Assembly: GCF_910596095.1 (NCBI RefSeq)
Contig: NC_056535.1
Location: 30,162,005-30,226,004 of the forward strand
Source: Thunnus maccoyii
Taxonomy: Eukaryota; Chordata; Actinopteri; Scombriformes; Scombridae
DNA: 64,000 nt
Direction of reading: 5' to 3'
Under the pieces are notes generated by a model, which worked only from the letters and a program-made list of their open reading frames with translations, had not been told where the DNA came from and did not search any database. The first letter of the stretch is position 1, and each line of letters begins with the position of its first letter. The translations under genes and the position numbers were made by a program. Below are positions 41,347 to 52,348 of this stretch, in pieces.

Positions 41347-42729
41347 ATGTCTACCCAATCGGAGGAAGATCTCTCCTGTTCTGTCTGCCATAACATCTTT
41401 AAAGATCCTGTGGTCCTGTCATGTAGGCACGTCTTCTGTAAAGACTGTCTGAAGACCTGGTGGAGGGGTAAACAAACACAGGAGTGTCCACTGTGTAAGA
41501 GAAAATCATCAAGGAGTGATCCACCTTGTAACTTGTCTTTAAAGAACCTGTGTGAGGCCCTCTCACTGAAGAGAGATCAGAGAGCTTCAGCAGGGTCTGA
41601 GGATCTCTGCAGTCTGCACTCTGAGAGATTCAAACTCCTCTGTCTGGACCATCAGCAGCCAGTGTGTGTTGTCTGTCGAGATTCAAAAACACACACCAAC
41701 CAGAGATTCAGACCCATCGATGAAGCTGCACAGGATCACAAAGAGGAGCTCCAGAAATCCCTGGAGCCCTTAAAGGAGAAACTGAAGCTTTTTGAAGAAG
41801 TTAAAGGAAACTGTGATCAAACAGCAGAACACATTAAGGTCCAGGCCAAAAACACAGAGAGGCAGATTAAGGAGCAATTTAATAAGCTTCACCAGTTTCT
41901 ACAAGAGGAAGAGGAGGCCAGGATCGCTGCTCTGAGGGAGGAAGAGGAGCAGAAGAGTCAGATGATGAAGGAGGAGATTGAGACTCTGAGCAGAGAGATA
42001 GCAGCTCTTTCAGACACAATCAGAGCCACAGAGGAGGAGCTGAGAGCTGAAGACGTCTCATTCCTGCAGAACTACAAGGCTGCAGTGGAAAGAGTCCAGC
42101 AGCGCCCCCTGCTGGATGATCCAGAGCTGGTCTCAGGAGCTCTGATAGATGTGGCCAAACACCTGGGCAACCTGACCTTCAACATCTGGACTAAGATGAA
42201 GGAGATGGTCTCCTACACTCCTGTGATTCTGGATCCAAACACTGCTCATCCAAACCTTATCCTGTCTGAAGATCTGACCAGTGTGAGATGTGGAGAGAGA
42301 CAGAAGCTTCCTGAAAATCCAGAGAGGTTTCAGGCCTTTCCCATTGCTGTTGGCTGTGAGGGCTTTGACTCAGGGACTCACAGCTGGGATGTTGAGGTTG
42401 GAGACAGTACAGGCTGGGTCCTGGGTGCGACAGATGTGCAAGAGATAGGGTATGCATATCGGATGATTGCTTGTTGTGATGGTGAATACAAAGTACTCTC
42501 TGGATCAGATGAAGTAGCTGTTCTCCAAGTGGAGAAGAACCTGCAGAGGATCAGAGTTCATCTGGACTACGAGGGAGGAGAACTGTCACTCTCTGATCCT
42601 GATACTGAAGCACACATACACACCTTCACAGAGACTTTCACTGGGAAGTTGTTTCCATGCATTATTAATACTGCTGAACTGCCAATTAAGATTTTACCAG
42701 AGGTGGATGAGGATGATGATGATGATTAG
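41347..42729 (+). CDS. TRIM copy 2: RING/B-box2/coiled-coil/PRY-SPRY protein, 460 aa
   Basis: Intronless TRIM35/A33-like E3 ligase candidate. The RING is complete (C3HC4, residues 11-50). In B-box2 the last zinc ligand is changed: THTNQRF has Gln119 where copies 1, 5 and 6 have His. The coiled coil has an extra acidic change (MKEEIETL). PRY begins at LDPNTA (295). The SPRY variable stretch reads [20 protein letters not shown], the longest of the set. The acidic tail is short (about ten residues). The ATG at 41347 aligns with all copies; an open frame further upstream (TTG at 41311) has no ATG. The overlapping upstream ORF start seen in copies 1, 5 and 6 is absent here (ATC instead of ATG). 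Confidence 0.92.
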   Translation: MSTQSEEDLSCSVCHNIFKDPVVLSCRHVFCKDCLKTWWRGKQTQECPLCKRKSSRSDPPCNLSLKNLCEALSLKRDQRASAGSEDLCSLHSERFKLLCLDHQQPVCVVCRDSKTHTNQRFRPIDEAAQDHKEELQKSLEPLKEKLKLFEEVKGNCDQTAEHIKVQAKNTERQIKEQFNKLHQFLQEEEEARIAALREEEEQKSQMMKEEIETLSREIAALSDTIRATEEELRAEDVSFLQNYKAAVERVQQRPLLDDPELVSGALIDVAKHLGNLTFNIWTKMKEMVSYTPVILDPNTAHPNLILSEDLTSVRCGERQKLPENPERFQAFPIAVGCEGFDSGTHSWDVEVGDSTGWVLGATDVQEIGYAYRMIACCDGEYKVLSGSDEVAVLQVEKNLQRIRVHLDYEGGELSLSDPDTEAHIHTFTETFTGKLFPCIINTAELPIKILPEVDEDDDDD

Positions 42730-43394
42730 GCAGTGTATACCAACAGCCATCAATATCTTAAAGGGAAGTACCATCAAATGTAATCACATTTTTATTTGTC
42801 TCTTTATGAATGAAACAGAATTACTGGAATAGTCTGATAACAGAAATATCTACATGTTTATGATTAATCTGTGATGAAACTCTGGATGCTTTACAATCTG
42901 TAAAAGTACCATCAGTTTAATTCTGCTGTCAGTCATGTTGTCACAGTGCGAGTCTCTTTATTTAAAGGTACAGATTTAATTTTAGGTTTAGAGTTCATGT
43001 AATATTGGTGATTTAGGAAATTAGGTTTTCTCTACTGTTGCTGTCATTGTAATTAACTATGAACTGACTAAATAATCTAAATGTAAATCTCAAAATACTT
43101 TTAATGTATTTTAGCTGTGTTGTGATTATTTTCACTAGATGTTGGATAACTTTATAAGCCACTGACTGTAATTTCAGCAGCTTTGCCTTCATATCTGCTG
43201 ACTAAGAGATACTACTGAGCATGTGCAAAAACTACCTGACTGTGTTTAATGTTTGGGTCAAAGGTCAGAATGACCACAACACTGGATTAAACTCTAGTCT
43301 CACATGTACAAGATTTATTTCATCAACTTGTTTTTATTCAGTGAGAATAATCTTTGTAATAACGTGACACTTTTATAAGAAAGTCTCTCCTGAT

Positions 43395-43510
43395 TTTACC
43401 TGTTTGATTTAATGAATTGTATGTTTTATTTTTGCCGCCCTTGTGAAACACTTTGTAACATGGACTTTGAAAACTGCTCTATAAATAAAGATTATTACTA
43501 TTATTATTAA
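43395..43510 (+). repeat. LINE/SINE-type 3' tail with AATAAA
   Basis: AAACACTTTGTAACATGGAC and CTGCTCTATAAATAAAGATT then (ATT)n. The AATAAA could serve as a distal polyadenylation signal for TRIM copy 2, about 760 nt after its stop. Confidence 0.65.
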
Positions 43511-43544
43511 TGGAGCATCTCTCATTTTGAACTTTTTTACTAAC

Positions 43545-44595
43545 TGTCATACATTTGAATGGAGAGTGTGAGCGAACCCACACCTTTTTGAACATTTACT
43601 GCTTCCACATAGTTTTAGATACAGACTTCATTTGAACTTTAAATGAGTCACGAGACTTTGACCTACAAATCTTGAATTCACATGTTTTTTCTGTCTTTTA
43701 CTGTTTTTGAGATATTAGAGTCTGAGTTTTAAAGTCTTTTCACGCTCCTCCTGTGATTTTATAATGAGTGTGTATTGATGTGTGTAATGAGTGACATCAC
43801 CAGGAGCAGTTGGAGAGGAGGATTTTAGAGTACGCTGTTTGTGAAATCTCCTCATAAATCCCATTACTTTGGCCAAATCTTACATTAAAAATCATATTTT
43901 TTAGTAGGAAATTTCGTGGCGAATCCATTGATACAGGTTTGAAAGTGGTCAGACTTATAGTTGAGACGTCAGAAGCCTATGTTTGACACAAAGTTCATGC
44001 CCATAGATTGCCTCCCCATTGTTTTACATTGTAAGGTATGATGTGGCACTGCAACTTTCAGGGCTTATAAAATCCAAACCGTTCGAGTTATTACAAAGTT
44101 TTTAACAAGTTTTTTTCAGCATAGTGTCATAAGTCACCTTTTAAAGTTTGAAGCCGATACCATTAATGAGGAGATAGCGTTTGTTCGGGGGCCAAAATTG
44201 GGGCAAAGTCTTATTTTGAAAGGCTAATTGCGGACTTCCTGTTGGATTTAGGTCAGGGGTGTCAGCGTATGATTTGTAGGTCTTGATGAGACGAATAATT
44301 GAGTTTTGGTTTGATCTCTCTTCGACATTCCTGCGGGCCGTGGTGGCCGTTTTAGCTACATAGGTGGCGCTAGAGAGCACAATTTAGCACTTGGGGGGTT
44401 AATTTTTACATTTTATCAAATTTTTCACCAGACCTGATGTGCGTGCCAAATTTTATGAGTGTTTGAGCATGTTTAGGGGGTCAAATTTAGGGTTTAAGTG
44501 GCATAATAATAAAGAAACAAACAAACAAACAAACACACGAAAAACAATAGGGTTCTCACCCTTATGCGAGGGCCTTTTGGGCTCAGTCTCTAATA
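43545..44595 (-). repeat. Dispersed element inserted between TRIM copies 2 and 3
   Basis: About 1 kb replacing ancestral spacer. The minus strand of its distal half matches 19345-19830 in the MTSS-like gene, including the outer GAGCCCAAAAGGCCCTCGCA-like end. No transposase is seen. Confidence 0.7.
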
Positions 44596-44761
44596 ACAAT
44601 TTACACAGATGTTGGATTCCTCTATTGTATATTAAAATGTCAAATTTAATACTGGCTGACTGTAAATTGTAAAATATCCTGCATCTATAAAACAAGCAAT
44701 TGTCTAGAGGATTGTAAAACTTCTTCACAACTGGAAAGCACTGAGAGAGTGTGCTTGCTTT

Positions 44762-45180
44762 TTTGAAGGACGGGTTCACAGTTTTTCAAATCTGTATTAA
44801 AACAACAGTCAGGAGCCCAAATGAACACTGAAATAGGTTTTTCTTGCTGTAATCATGCCTCTTGTTCATACTGACCATTAAAAGATCTCTTCATAATGCA
44901 CTTACAGTGTAAGTGATGGGGGACAAAATCCACAGACCCCCTTCTGTGTAAAAATGTATTTAAAACTTAATCTGAAGCTAATATGAAGCTTCAGCTGTCC
45001 AAATGAGTCAAATCAAGTAGATGTCTTTAAACGTTACAGTCTTTTTAGTGCCAAAGTCCCTCTTTCTGTTACTATACTTCCACCACAGCTCAACAGGATC
45101 TTTAAACGTTCAAAACAGCTCAACAGAGAAACACTGTCCGAGGAAACACAAAGAGGGAATTTGATGCTAAAAACACTCAA
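44762..45180 (+). repeat. Dispersed repeat, TRIM copy 3 upstream flank
   Basis: Same family as 35619-35975 (GGTTCACAGTTTTTCAAATC, GTGATGGGGGACAAAATCCA). Confidence 0.7.
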
Positions 45181-46000
45181 TCTGGCATGATTGTGACCAG
45201 CCATGTCAACACTGTCACTAAGGAACAAAACACAATAGGCTACAGTATTTTAAAGTGGACCTCCAGTGATGTTTTCAAACAACTGTATTTTATTTTGGTC
45301 ATATTTTTACCTTACATTTACTTTAACAGGTAAACAGTTTTCTGCCAAGAGTGTTAGACACACTCTCTGTCTTTACCAGCTAAAACACAACAGGTCACAG
45401 CAAGCTAGTTATAACACATTAGGTCAAACTATCTCAATAATTAGTTCAAAGTTATAACTATTTGATTCTACAGTAATTCTATAAAAAATACAATAAAACT
45501 TACATGTATCACACAGTTGTGATAAAACAGTCTGATAGTGAGGTGAAATTGTGACCTTGAGGGGAGTGGTCCACAATAAAATATGTCCCTAATTAAAAAT
45601 ATGTAAACAAATCAAAGGTACCTATTGAGAATACATACGGGTCATTTTTGACCCATGTTGTGCATTTATCTGCAGTGACACAACATTTTTTTTAATTGAA
45701 AATAATAGAAAGTAATATTCAATTAAGTATTTGTGATATTAAAAAATAACTTAGTTGAGGAATTCATTACATATTGAGTAATAAAATGCATAACATGCAA
45801 AGATATTAAACAAAATAATTCACTTCGGTCACTTTAGATCCATGTTGTGCATCAGAGGGCTAAAATAAAACTTACATCGAGTTTCTCACTGTTAAGAGAT
45901 GAGCGTTACCAAGAAACTACGTGACAGAGTTCAGCTTCTTTTATGACTTGTCAAACAGGAAACTAGCACTAACCACTTATATCCTGAGAGACAGATGATA

Positions 46001-46012
46001 AGTTTCACCTTC
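46001..46012 (+). promoter_or_regulatory. ISRE-like site, TRIM copy 3
   Basis: AGTTTCACCTTC, one mismatch to AGTTTCNNTTTC, lies 251 bp before the ATG. Confidence 0.4.
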
Positions 46013-46251
46013 AGACTAATCTCATGACTTGAGCTTACAACAACTAAAACAGGACAGCTACAAGACAGAATACTCAAATACTGGAATACGAATGCTTCCA
46101 GCTGCTGCTGATCGGACGCAAGTTTAAGGAAAAACACAGAACAAAGTAAAAGTAACTTCAAGAGACATTTCTACAAGAGGAAACCAATCGCGCTGCATTT
46201 TCTTGTTTGAGTGTTTTGCCTGGTGTGTTTTCAGCTTTACTCCGAGTGAAA

Positions 46252-47652
46252 ATGTCTGCTCGATTGGAGGATCTCTCCTGTTCTGTCTGCCAGGACATCT
46301 TTAAAGATCCTGTAATCCTGTCATGTAGCCACAGCTTCTGTAAAGACTGTCTGAAGGCCTGGTGGAGGGATAAACAAACACCGGAGTGTCCACTTTGTAA
46401 GAAAAGATCATCAACGAGTGATTTGCGTTGTAACTTGGCATTAAAGAACCTGTGTGAGACCTTCTTACTGGAGAGAGATCAGAGAGCTTCAGCAGGGTCT
46501 GAGGATCTCTGCAGTCTGCACTTTGAGAAACTCAAACTCTTCTGTCTGGACCATCAGCAGCCGGTGTGTCTCCACTGTAGAGATACGAAAACACACAAGA
46601 ACCAGAGATTCAGACCCATCGATGAAGCTGCACATGATCACAAAGAGGAGCTCCAGAATTCCTTGAAGCCCTTACAGGACAAACTGAAGCTCTTTAAAAA
46701 ATTTAAAAGAAAGTGTGATCAAACAGCAGCACACATTAAGGTCCAGGCCAGAGACACAGAGAGGAAGATTAAGAAGCAGTTTAAGAAGCTTCACCAGTTT
46801 CTACAAGAGGAAGAGGAGGCCAGGATCACTGTTCTGAGGGAGGAGAAAAAGCAGAAAAGTAAAGTCATAAAGGAGAAGATTGAGGCTCTGAGCAGAGAGA
46901 TAGCAGCTCTTTCAGACACAATCAGAACCACAGAGGAGGAGCTGAGAGCTGAAGACGTCTCATTCCTGCAGAACTACAAGGCTGCAGTGAAAAGAGTCCA
47001 GCAGCGCCTCCTGTTGGATGATCCAGAGCTGGTCTCAGGAGCTCTGATAGATGTGGCCAAACACCTGGGCAACCTGACCTTCAACATCTGGAACAAGATG
47101 AGGGAGATGGTCTCCTACACTCCTGTGATTCTGGATCCAAACACTGCTCATATAAACCTCATCCTGTCTGAAGATCTGACCAGTATGAGATGTGGAGAGA
47201 AACAGAAGCTTCCTAAAAACCCAGAGAGGTTTGACTACTATCCCATTGTCCTGGGCTCTGAGGGCTTTAACTCAGGGATTCACAGCTGGGATGTTGAGGT
47301 TGGACACAGTAGAGGCTGGATCCTGGGTGTGATAAATAAAAAAGAGATTGAAGGTGGGATGATCGTTTGTTGTGATAATGAATACAGAGCAGTCTCTGAT
47401 CCAGATGAAGGCGTTGTTCTCCAAGTGGAAAAGAAGCTGCAGAGGATCAGAGTTCATCTGGACTACGAGGGAGGAAAACTGTCCTTCTATGATCTTGATA
47501 CTGAAGCACACATACACACCTTCACAGAGACTTTCACTGAGAAGTTGTTTCTATACATTGGTAATGCTGATGAACTGCCAATTAAGATTTTACCAGAGGT
47601 GGATGATGACGATGACGATGACAACGGTGATGGTGATGATGATGATGATTAG
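46252..47652 (+). CDS. TRIM copy 3: TRIM35/A33-like protein with basic coiled coil, 466 aa
   Basis: Intronless RING/B-box2/coiled-coil/PRY-SPRY protein. The RING is intact (CSVC, C-x-H-SFC, CPLC). In B-box2 the final zinc ligand is Gln118 (HKNQRF) instead of His, as in copy 2. The coiled coil differs strongly in charge: [10 protein letters not shown] replaces [18 protein letters not shown] replaces TERQIKEQ and EEKKQKSK replaces EEEEQKS. The SPRY stretch is [20 protein letters not shown]. The acidic tail is 451-466. The start at 46252 aligns with the other copies. The upstream ORF start is lost. It is probably functional, since the frame is fully open, but some B-box folding loss is possible. 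Confidence 0.91.
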   Translation: MSARLEDLSCSVCQDIFKDPVILSCSHSFCKDCLKAWWRDKQTPECPLCKKRSSTSDLRCNLALKNLCETFLLERDQRASAGSEDLCSLHFEKLKLFCLDHQQPVCLHCRDTKTHKNQRFRPIDEAAHDHKEELQNSLKPLQDKLKLFKKFKRKCDQTAAHIKVQARDTERKIKKQFKKLHQFLQEEEEARITVLREEKKQKSKVIKEKIEALSREIAALSDTIRTTEEELRAEDVSFLQNYKAAVKRVQQRLLLDDPELVSGALIDVAKHLGNLTFNIWNKMREMVSYTPVILDPNTAHINLILSEDLTSMRCGEKQKLPKNPERFDYYPIVLGSEGFNSGIHSWDVEVGHSRGWILGVINKKEIEGGMIVCCDNEYRAVSDPDEGVVLQVEKKLQRIRVHLDYEGGKLSFYDLDTEAHIHTFTETFTEKLFLYIGNADELPIKILPEVDDDDDDDNGDGDDDDD

Positions 47653-49096
47653 GCAGTGTACATCAACAGCCCTCAGTTTATTAAAGGGAAGTACCATCAA
47701 ATATAATCACATTTTTATTTGTCTCTTTATGAATGAAACAGGATTACTGAAATAGGCTGATAACAGAAATATCTACATGTTTATGATTAAACTGTGATGA
47801 AACTCTGGATGCTTTACAATCTGTAAAAGTACCATCAGTTTAATTCTGCTGTCAGTCATGTTGTCACAGTGAGTCTTTTTATTTAAAGGTACAGATTTCA
47901 TTTTGGGTTTAGAGTTCATGTAATATTAGTGATTTAGGAAATTAGGTTTTCTCTACTGTTGCTGTCATTGTAATTAACTCTGAATAAGAAAATCAACTAA
48001 ATAATCTAAATGTAAACTTCAAAGTACTGTTGATGTATTTTAGCTGTGTTGTGATTATTTTCACTAGATGTTGGATAACTTTATAAGCCACTGACTGTAA
48101 TTTCAGCAGCTTTGCCTTCATATCTGCTGACTAAGAGATTCTACTGAGCATGTGCAAAAACTTTGTTTAATGTTCGGGTCAAAGGTCAGAATGACTACAA
48201 CACTGGGTTAAACTCTAGTCTCACGTGTACAAGATTTATTTCATAAACTTGTTTTTATTGAGTGAGAGTAATCTTTGTAATAACGTGACACTTTTATCAG
48301 AGTCATAAATATCATATTACTGTAATAAAGTTGTTTTTTTTATTTGAATGAAGTTAATAAATTAGTATTTTCTAATAGGAAGTCACATGTTCTGACTGTC
48401 TGACACTTCACGAACATCACATCAACGTAAAATTATAACCAGGGACGTTTCCAGCACTGTGTGGAGTCTGCAGTATGTGTCTGTGTCTGTAAGTGCTGCA
48501 GAGAGATTTGTGCACAAATTTTCCGATATAGATCAAGCCCATTAAGACTGATGTTGTTAAGATGTTGAGATAAGAGTTTTTTCAGCTCTTCATTTTGTGT
48601 GAAAGTCCATTATTGTTTGATTTATTTATAATTGGTATAATATTAATACTAATACGACTACTACTACTACTACTACTTTCCTCATTGTATATTAAAATTT
48701 CAAATGTAAAAATAGCTGATTGTAAGTTGTAAAATATCCTGCATCTATAAAACAAGCAAAAAACTTGTGTTTGGCTGATGGATATGAACAGAAAACTTAA
48801 ACAGGGAGCTCATTAAATGAAATCAAAGTACAGAGCATTTACGAGAAACAGTGTGACAAAGGTCAAACCCCATTGATTATGAAACTTCTTCAAAACTGGA
48901 AACCACTGAGACAGCGTGTACCTCTGTCATGACCTCCTCCTCCTCCTCTAATGAAGCTTTTTTAAAGGACGGGTTCACAGTTTTTCAAGTATGTCTTAAA
49001 ACAACAGTCAGGAGCCCAAATGAACACTGAAACATGTTTATCTTGCTGTAATCATTCCTCCTGTTCATACTGACCACTGATAGATCCCTTCATAAT

Positions 49097-50380
49097 GCGT
49101 TTCTCAACGGGTGGTACCGCCCCCAGGGGAAGTTCAGAGAACGTCTGGGGCGCTGGAAGCAATATTTTTGAAAGGGGGGCGTTGAGGTGTTCTTGGGGGA
49201 TGTTTGTGTGCGTCTGTTTTTAATGCCAGTTTAGAGCTACATCCAAATCTTTTCACAATTTCATTATCAGACTTCAGTGTTTTCTCCTGCTTTTTCACAG
49301 TGCTGTCAAGTCAGTTTTCCTCTGTTTTACGTGTGTAACTACAGTCAAATTTGTGTATTGGGCTCCAAAACGTGGGTGACCTACGCTCAACACTACACCT
49401 GAATGCCTCCTGTGTAGACACGGGGAAACTGTGCTGAGTCTCGACTGTCTTTTGCTATCATTTATGGCTAGATTCTCTGTCCTCTCCTTTGCTCTATTCG
49501 TTGGTGTTTGTGTTTAGCTTAGTTTGTAACGTATATTAAAATTTGGCAAATTCCTGTAAACTTAGCTACTGACTAGACTTAGCTTCTGGCTCAAACCAGC
49601 CCCTTCGCTCAACCAGCAGCAGAGGGAGGAGGAGGACAAGAGGAAGGACTGATACAGACTGATGTGTTTGTTCTTCATTCTTTCCAAACTTCACTCAGTA
49701 TTATAATGTCAGGAATATTATTTATTTTACTGACATTTTTGATTTCTTTCAAGTGAGATATAGTGACTTTGCTAATGGAAACATTATTGTTGCTGCTGTA
49801 ACTATATTTCGTCATATTTAAAATATAAATCTATTCTAATCCTGTTCTGAATTATTAAAAAAAAAAAAAAATTCTCCCAATTCTTTAGTTATGAAAAGGA
49901 ACCAATGAGAGTATTGATAAATGCTCTTATTTCTTTCTTCTGACATTTCATTAAAAAAAAAAATGCCACCAGTAGTCTATGAACTTTAGAGCAAATAATC
50001 TAGAGCAAAAGTCAAACAATAACAGATGGTATAAATTATTATCAGCTGGATCATAAAGTCTGACGTGTGCCTTTTATTCCAACAAGGAAATAAGTGCTGA
50101 GATGACATTAATGCAGTCTGTCGTATCTCTGTGATATGTGCAAAACTGGACAAATAAATTGTTTGTAGATCAGATTAAGATAAAATTCTAACCATAGCCG
50201 TCCCTATAGCTGGTTAGTGGCTACAGCCTGACATGCTTTTTAAATTATATAACACAGAATAAAAATTCACATTAGTATTCAGGGGAGACAATTAGCCTAT
50301 ATTTTAATTGATAGGGGGCTGATAAGGGACCTGGATAATGGATAGGGGGGCACTGGCCCAAAAAAGGTTGAGAACCACTG
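49097..50380. mobile_element. hAT-like DNA transposon, non-autonomous, about 1.28 kb
   Basis: The left end reads GTTTCTCAACGGGTGGTACC and the right end, on the minus strand, CAGTGGTTCTCAACCTTTTT. CAGTGGTTCTCAACC is the well-known terminus of hAT (Charlie-like) elements. It interrupts the dispersed repeat exactly between TTCATAATGC and GTGTAAGTGATGG, which are nearly continuous in the other units. No transposase ORF is left. Confidence 0.8.
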
Positions 50381-50714
50381 ATTTAGAGTGTAAGTGATGG
50401 AGGACAAAATCCACAGTCCTCCTTCTGTGCAAAAATGTGTTTAAAAGTTTATCTGAAGCTAATATGAAGCTTCAGCTGTCGAATGAGTCAAATCAAGTAG
50501 ATATCTTTCAACGTTACAGTCTTTTTAGTACTAAAGTTCCTCTTTTTGTTACAATACTTCCACTGCAGCTCAACAAGGAAACACAAAGAGGGAATTTGAT
50601 GCTATAAACACTAAATCTGGCATGATTGTGACCAGCCATGTGAACACTGTCACTAAGGAACAAAACACAATAGTCTACAGTATTTTAAAGTGGACCTCCA
50701 GTGATGATTCCAAA

Positions 50715-51232
50715 CAACACATTCTCACTCCCAACTCGTCACATGTCGAAGCTTGGTCAGGACCCCGTGGCATCACTTTTTAACGCACGGGGTATCCCTT
50801 TTTATTTCCAACTTTCTGCCAACAATGTTGCAAGCCATCCACCTGCCCCTCCACCACCTAATAAGAAAGTCACTTTATATAGATGTCATGTGAAGTACGT
50901 CACTTCAGAAATGTTGATATGATACGTATTGTTGAAATGTTAATATGCTCCGTATTACAGGTGTTGAAATGTAGATATTCAACGTATCTGTGGTTTGCAG
51001 AAACGTACAATGCCAATGTTTTATTCTGACGACCAGGCTGAAATTTGTCATCTTATATAGACATCATCGGTCTCATGACGTTATGGGAGTTGAACAGAAG
51101 TGTATCGGACTACCCTGCACATTAAAAAATTACGCTAAAGAGGTACCCAGTGCATTAAAAAGTGACGCCACGGGGACCTGACCAAGCTTCAATATGTGAT
51201 GAGTTGGGAGTGAGAACAGGCTGTTTCAAACA
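50715..51232. mobile_element. MITE with long terminal inverted repeats, about 0.5 kb
   Basis: The left end TTCTCACTCCCAACTCGTCA and the minus strand of the right end (TTCTCACTCCCAACTCATCA) stay alignable for about 70 bp (GAAGCTTGGTCAGG, CCGTGGC). An imperfect direct repeat flanks it (TTCCAAACAAC and TTTCAAACAAC), and other units carry a single uninterrupted TTTTCAAACAAC. The long TIR and the roughly 8-11 bp duplication suggest a Mutator- or hAT-type parent. No transposase. Confidence 0.8.
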
Positions 51233-51906
51233 ACAGTATTTTATTTTGGTCATATTTTTTACCTTACATTTACTTTGACTGGTCAACAGTTTGCTGCTAA
51301 GAGTGTTAGACACACTCTCTCTCTTTAGGTCACAGCAAGCTCGTTATAACACATTAGGTCAAACTATCACAATAATGAGTTCAAACTTATAACTATTCTA
51401 TTCTACAGTTGTTATTCTGTTACAATTATTCTCAGTTGTGCTAAGACAGTCTTGTAGTGAGGTGAAATAAATATGTAAACAAATCATAGGTTCATATTGA
51501 GAATACATACGGGTCATTTTTGACCCATGTTGCGCATTTATGGGGTAGTGATACAAAAATATTTTTTATTTAACATAATATAAAGTAACATTTAAATGAA
51601 TATTTGTGATATTAAAAAACAACTTAGTTGAGGAATTCATTACATGTTGAGTATAAAAAGCATTACATGCAAAGATATTAAAGAAAATTATTTGCTCAGG
51701 TCACTTTAGATCCATGGTGAAAGGATTAAAATTAAATTATTAATTATTAATTAAACCATTTAAATAATTAGTTCAAACTTATAACTATTTGGCTATAACT
51801 TGACTATAACTTGACAAAAATACAGTAGAACTTACATGTGTCACATAGTTGTGATAAAACAGTCTGATAGTGAGGGGATATTGTGACCTTGAAGGGCATA
51901 GTATAA

Positions 51907-51939
51907 TTAATATCTTTGCATAACATGCAAAGATATTAA
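51907..51939. repeat. Perfect hairpin, 15-bp arms, 3-nt loop
   Basis: Arms 51907-51921 and 51925-51939 are exactly complementary around AAC. Homologous hairpins occur at 56622-56658 and, imperfectly, near 61694-61730. Confidence 0.85.
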
Positions 51940-52151
51940 ACAAAATAATTCACTTGGGTCAGTTTAGATCCATGTTGTGCATCAGAGGGTTAAAATGAAA
52001 CTTACATCGAGTTTCTCACAGATAAGAGCTGAGCGTTATCAACAAACTACGTGACAGAGTTCAGCTTCTTTTATGACTTTTAAAACAGATAACCTACACC
52101 AAACACTTCCTCCTACGCTGGGAGGGCAAATATCCTGAGAGACAGACGATA

Positions 52152-52163
52152 AGTTTCATCTTC
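52152..52163 (+). promoter_or_regulatory. ISRE-like site, TRIM copy 4
   Basis: AGTTTCATCTTC, one mismatch to AGTTTCNNTTTC, at the conserved distance from the ancestral ATG (52404). Confidence 0.35.
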
Positions 52164-52348
52164 AGAATAATCTCATGACTTGAACTCACAACAACTAAAA
52201 CAGGACAGCTACAAGACAGAATACTGAAATACTGGAATGTGAATGCTTCCAGCTGCTGCTGATCGGACGCAAGTTTAAGGAAAAACACAGAACAAAGTTA
52301 ACGTAACTTCAAGAGACATTTCCACAAGAGACAAACAAATCACACTTG

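Larger units (their letters stand above)
42730..46251. other. Spacer between TRIM copies 2 and 3
   Basis: 3' flank homologous to the other units (42780-43390), LINE tail (43395-43510), a dispersed element (43545-44595), the dispersed 5'-flank repeat (44762-45180), the ACCCATGTTGTGCAT block (45648-45866) and the proximal promoter region. Confidence 0.65.
47653..52348. other. Spacer between TRIM copies 3 and 4, enlarged by insertions
   Basis: Homologous 3' flank (47700-48310), a 5' region with the dispersed repeat (48960-49096 and 50382-50640) split by an hAT-like insertion, a long-TIR MITE (50715-51232), the ACCCATGTTGTGCAT block (51510-51730), a hairpin (51907-51939) and the proximal promoter. 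Confidence 0.65.

Noticed and set aside
45269..45457. 62-residue ORF repeated before TRIM copies 3, 5 and 6
   Set aside because: It is conserved only because the flank was recently duplicated. It is broken in units 1 and 4 by deletion or insertion, and its start lies at the edge of a dispersed repeat. No selection is visible.
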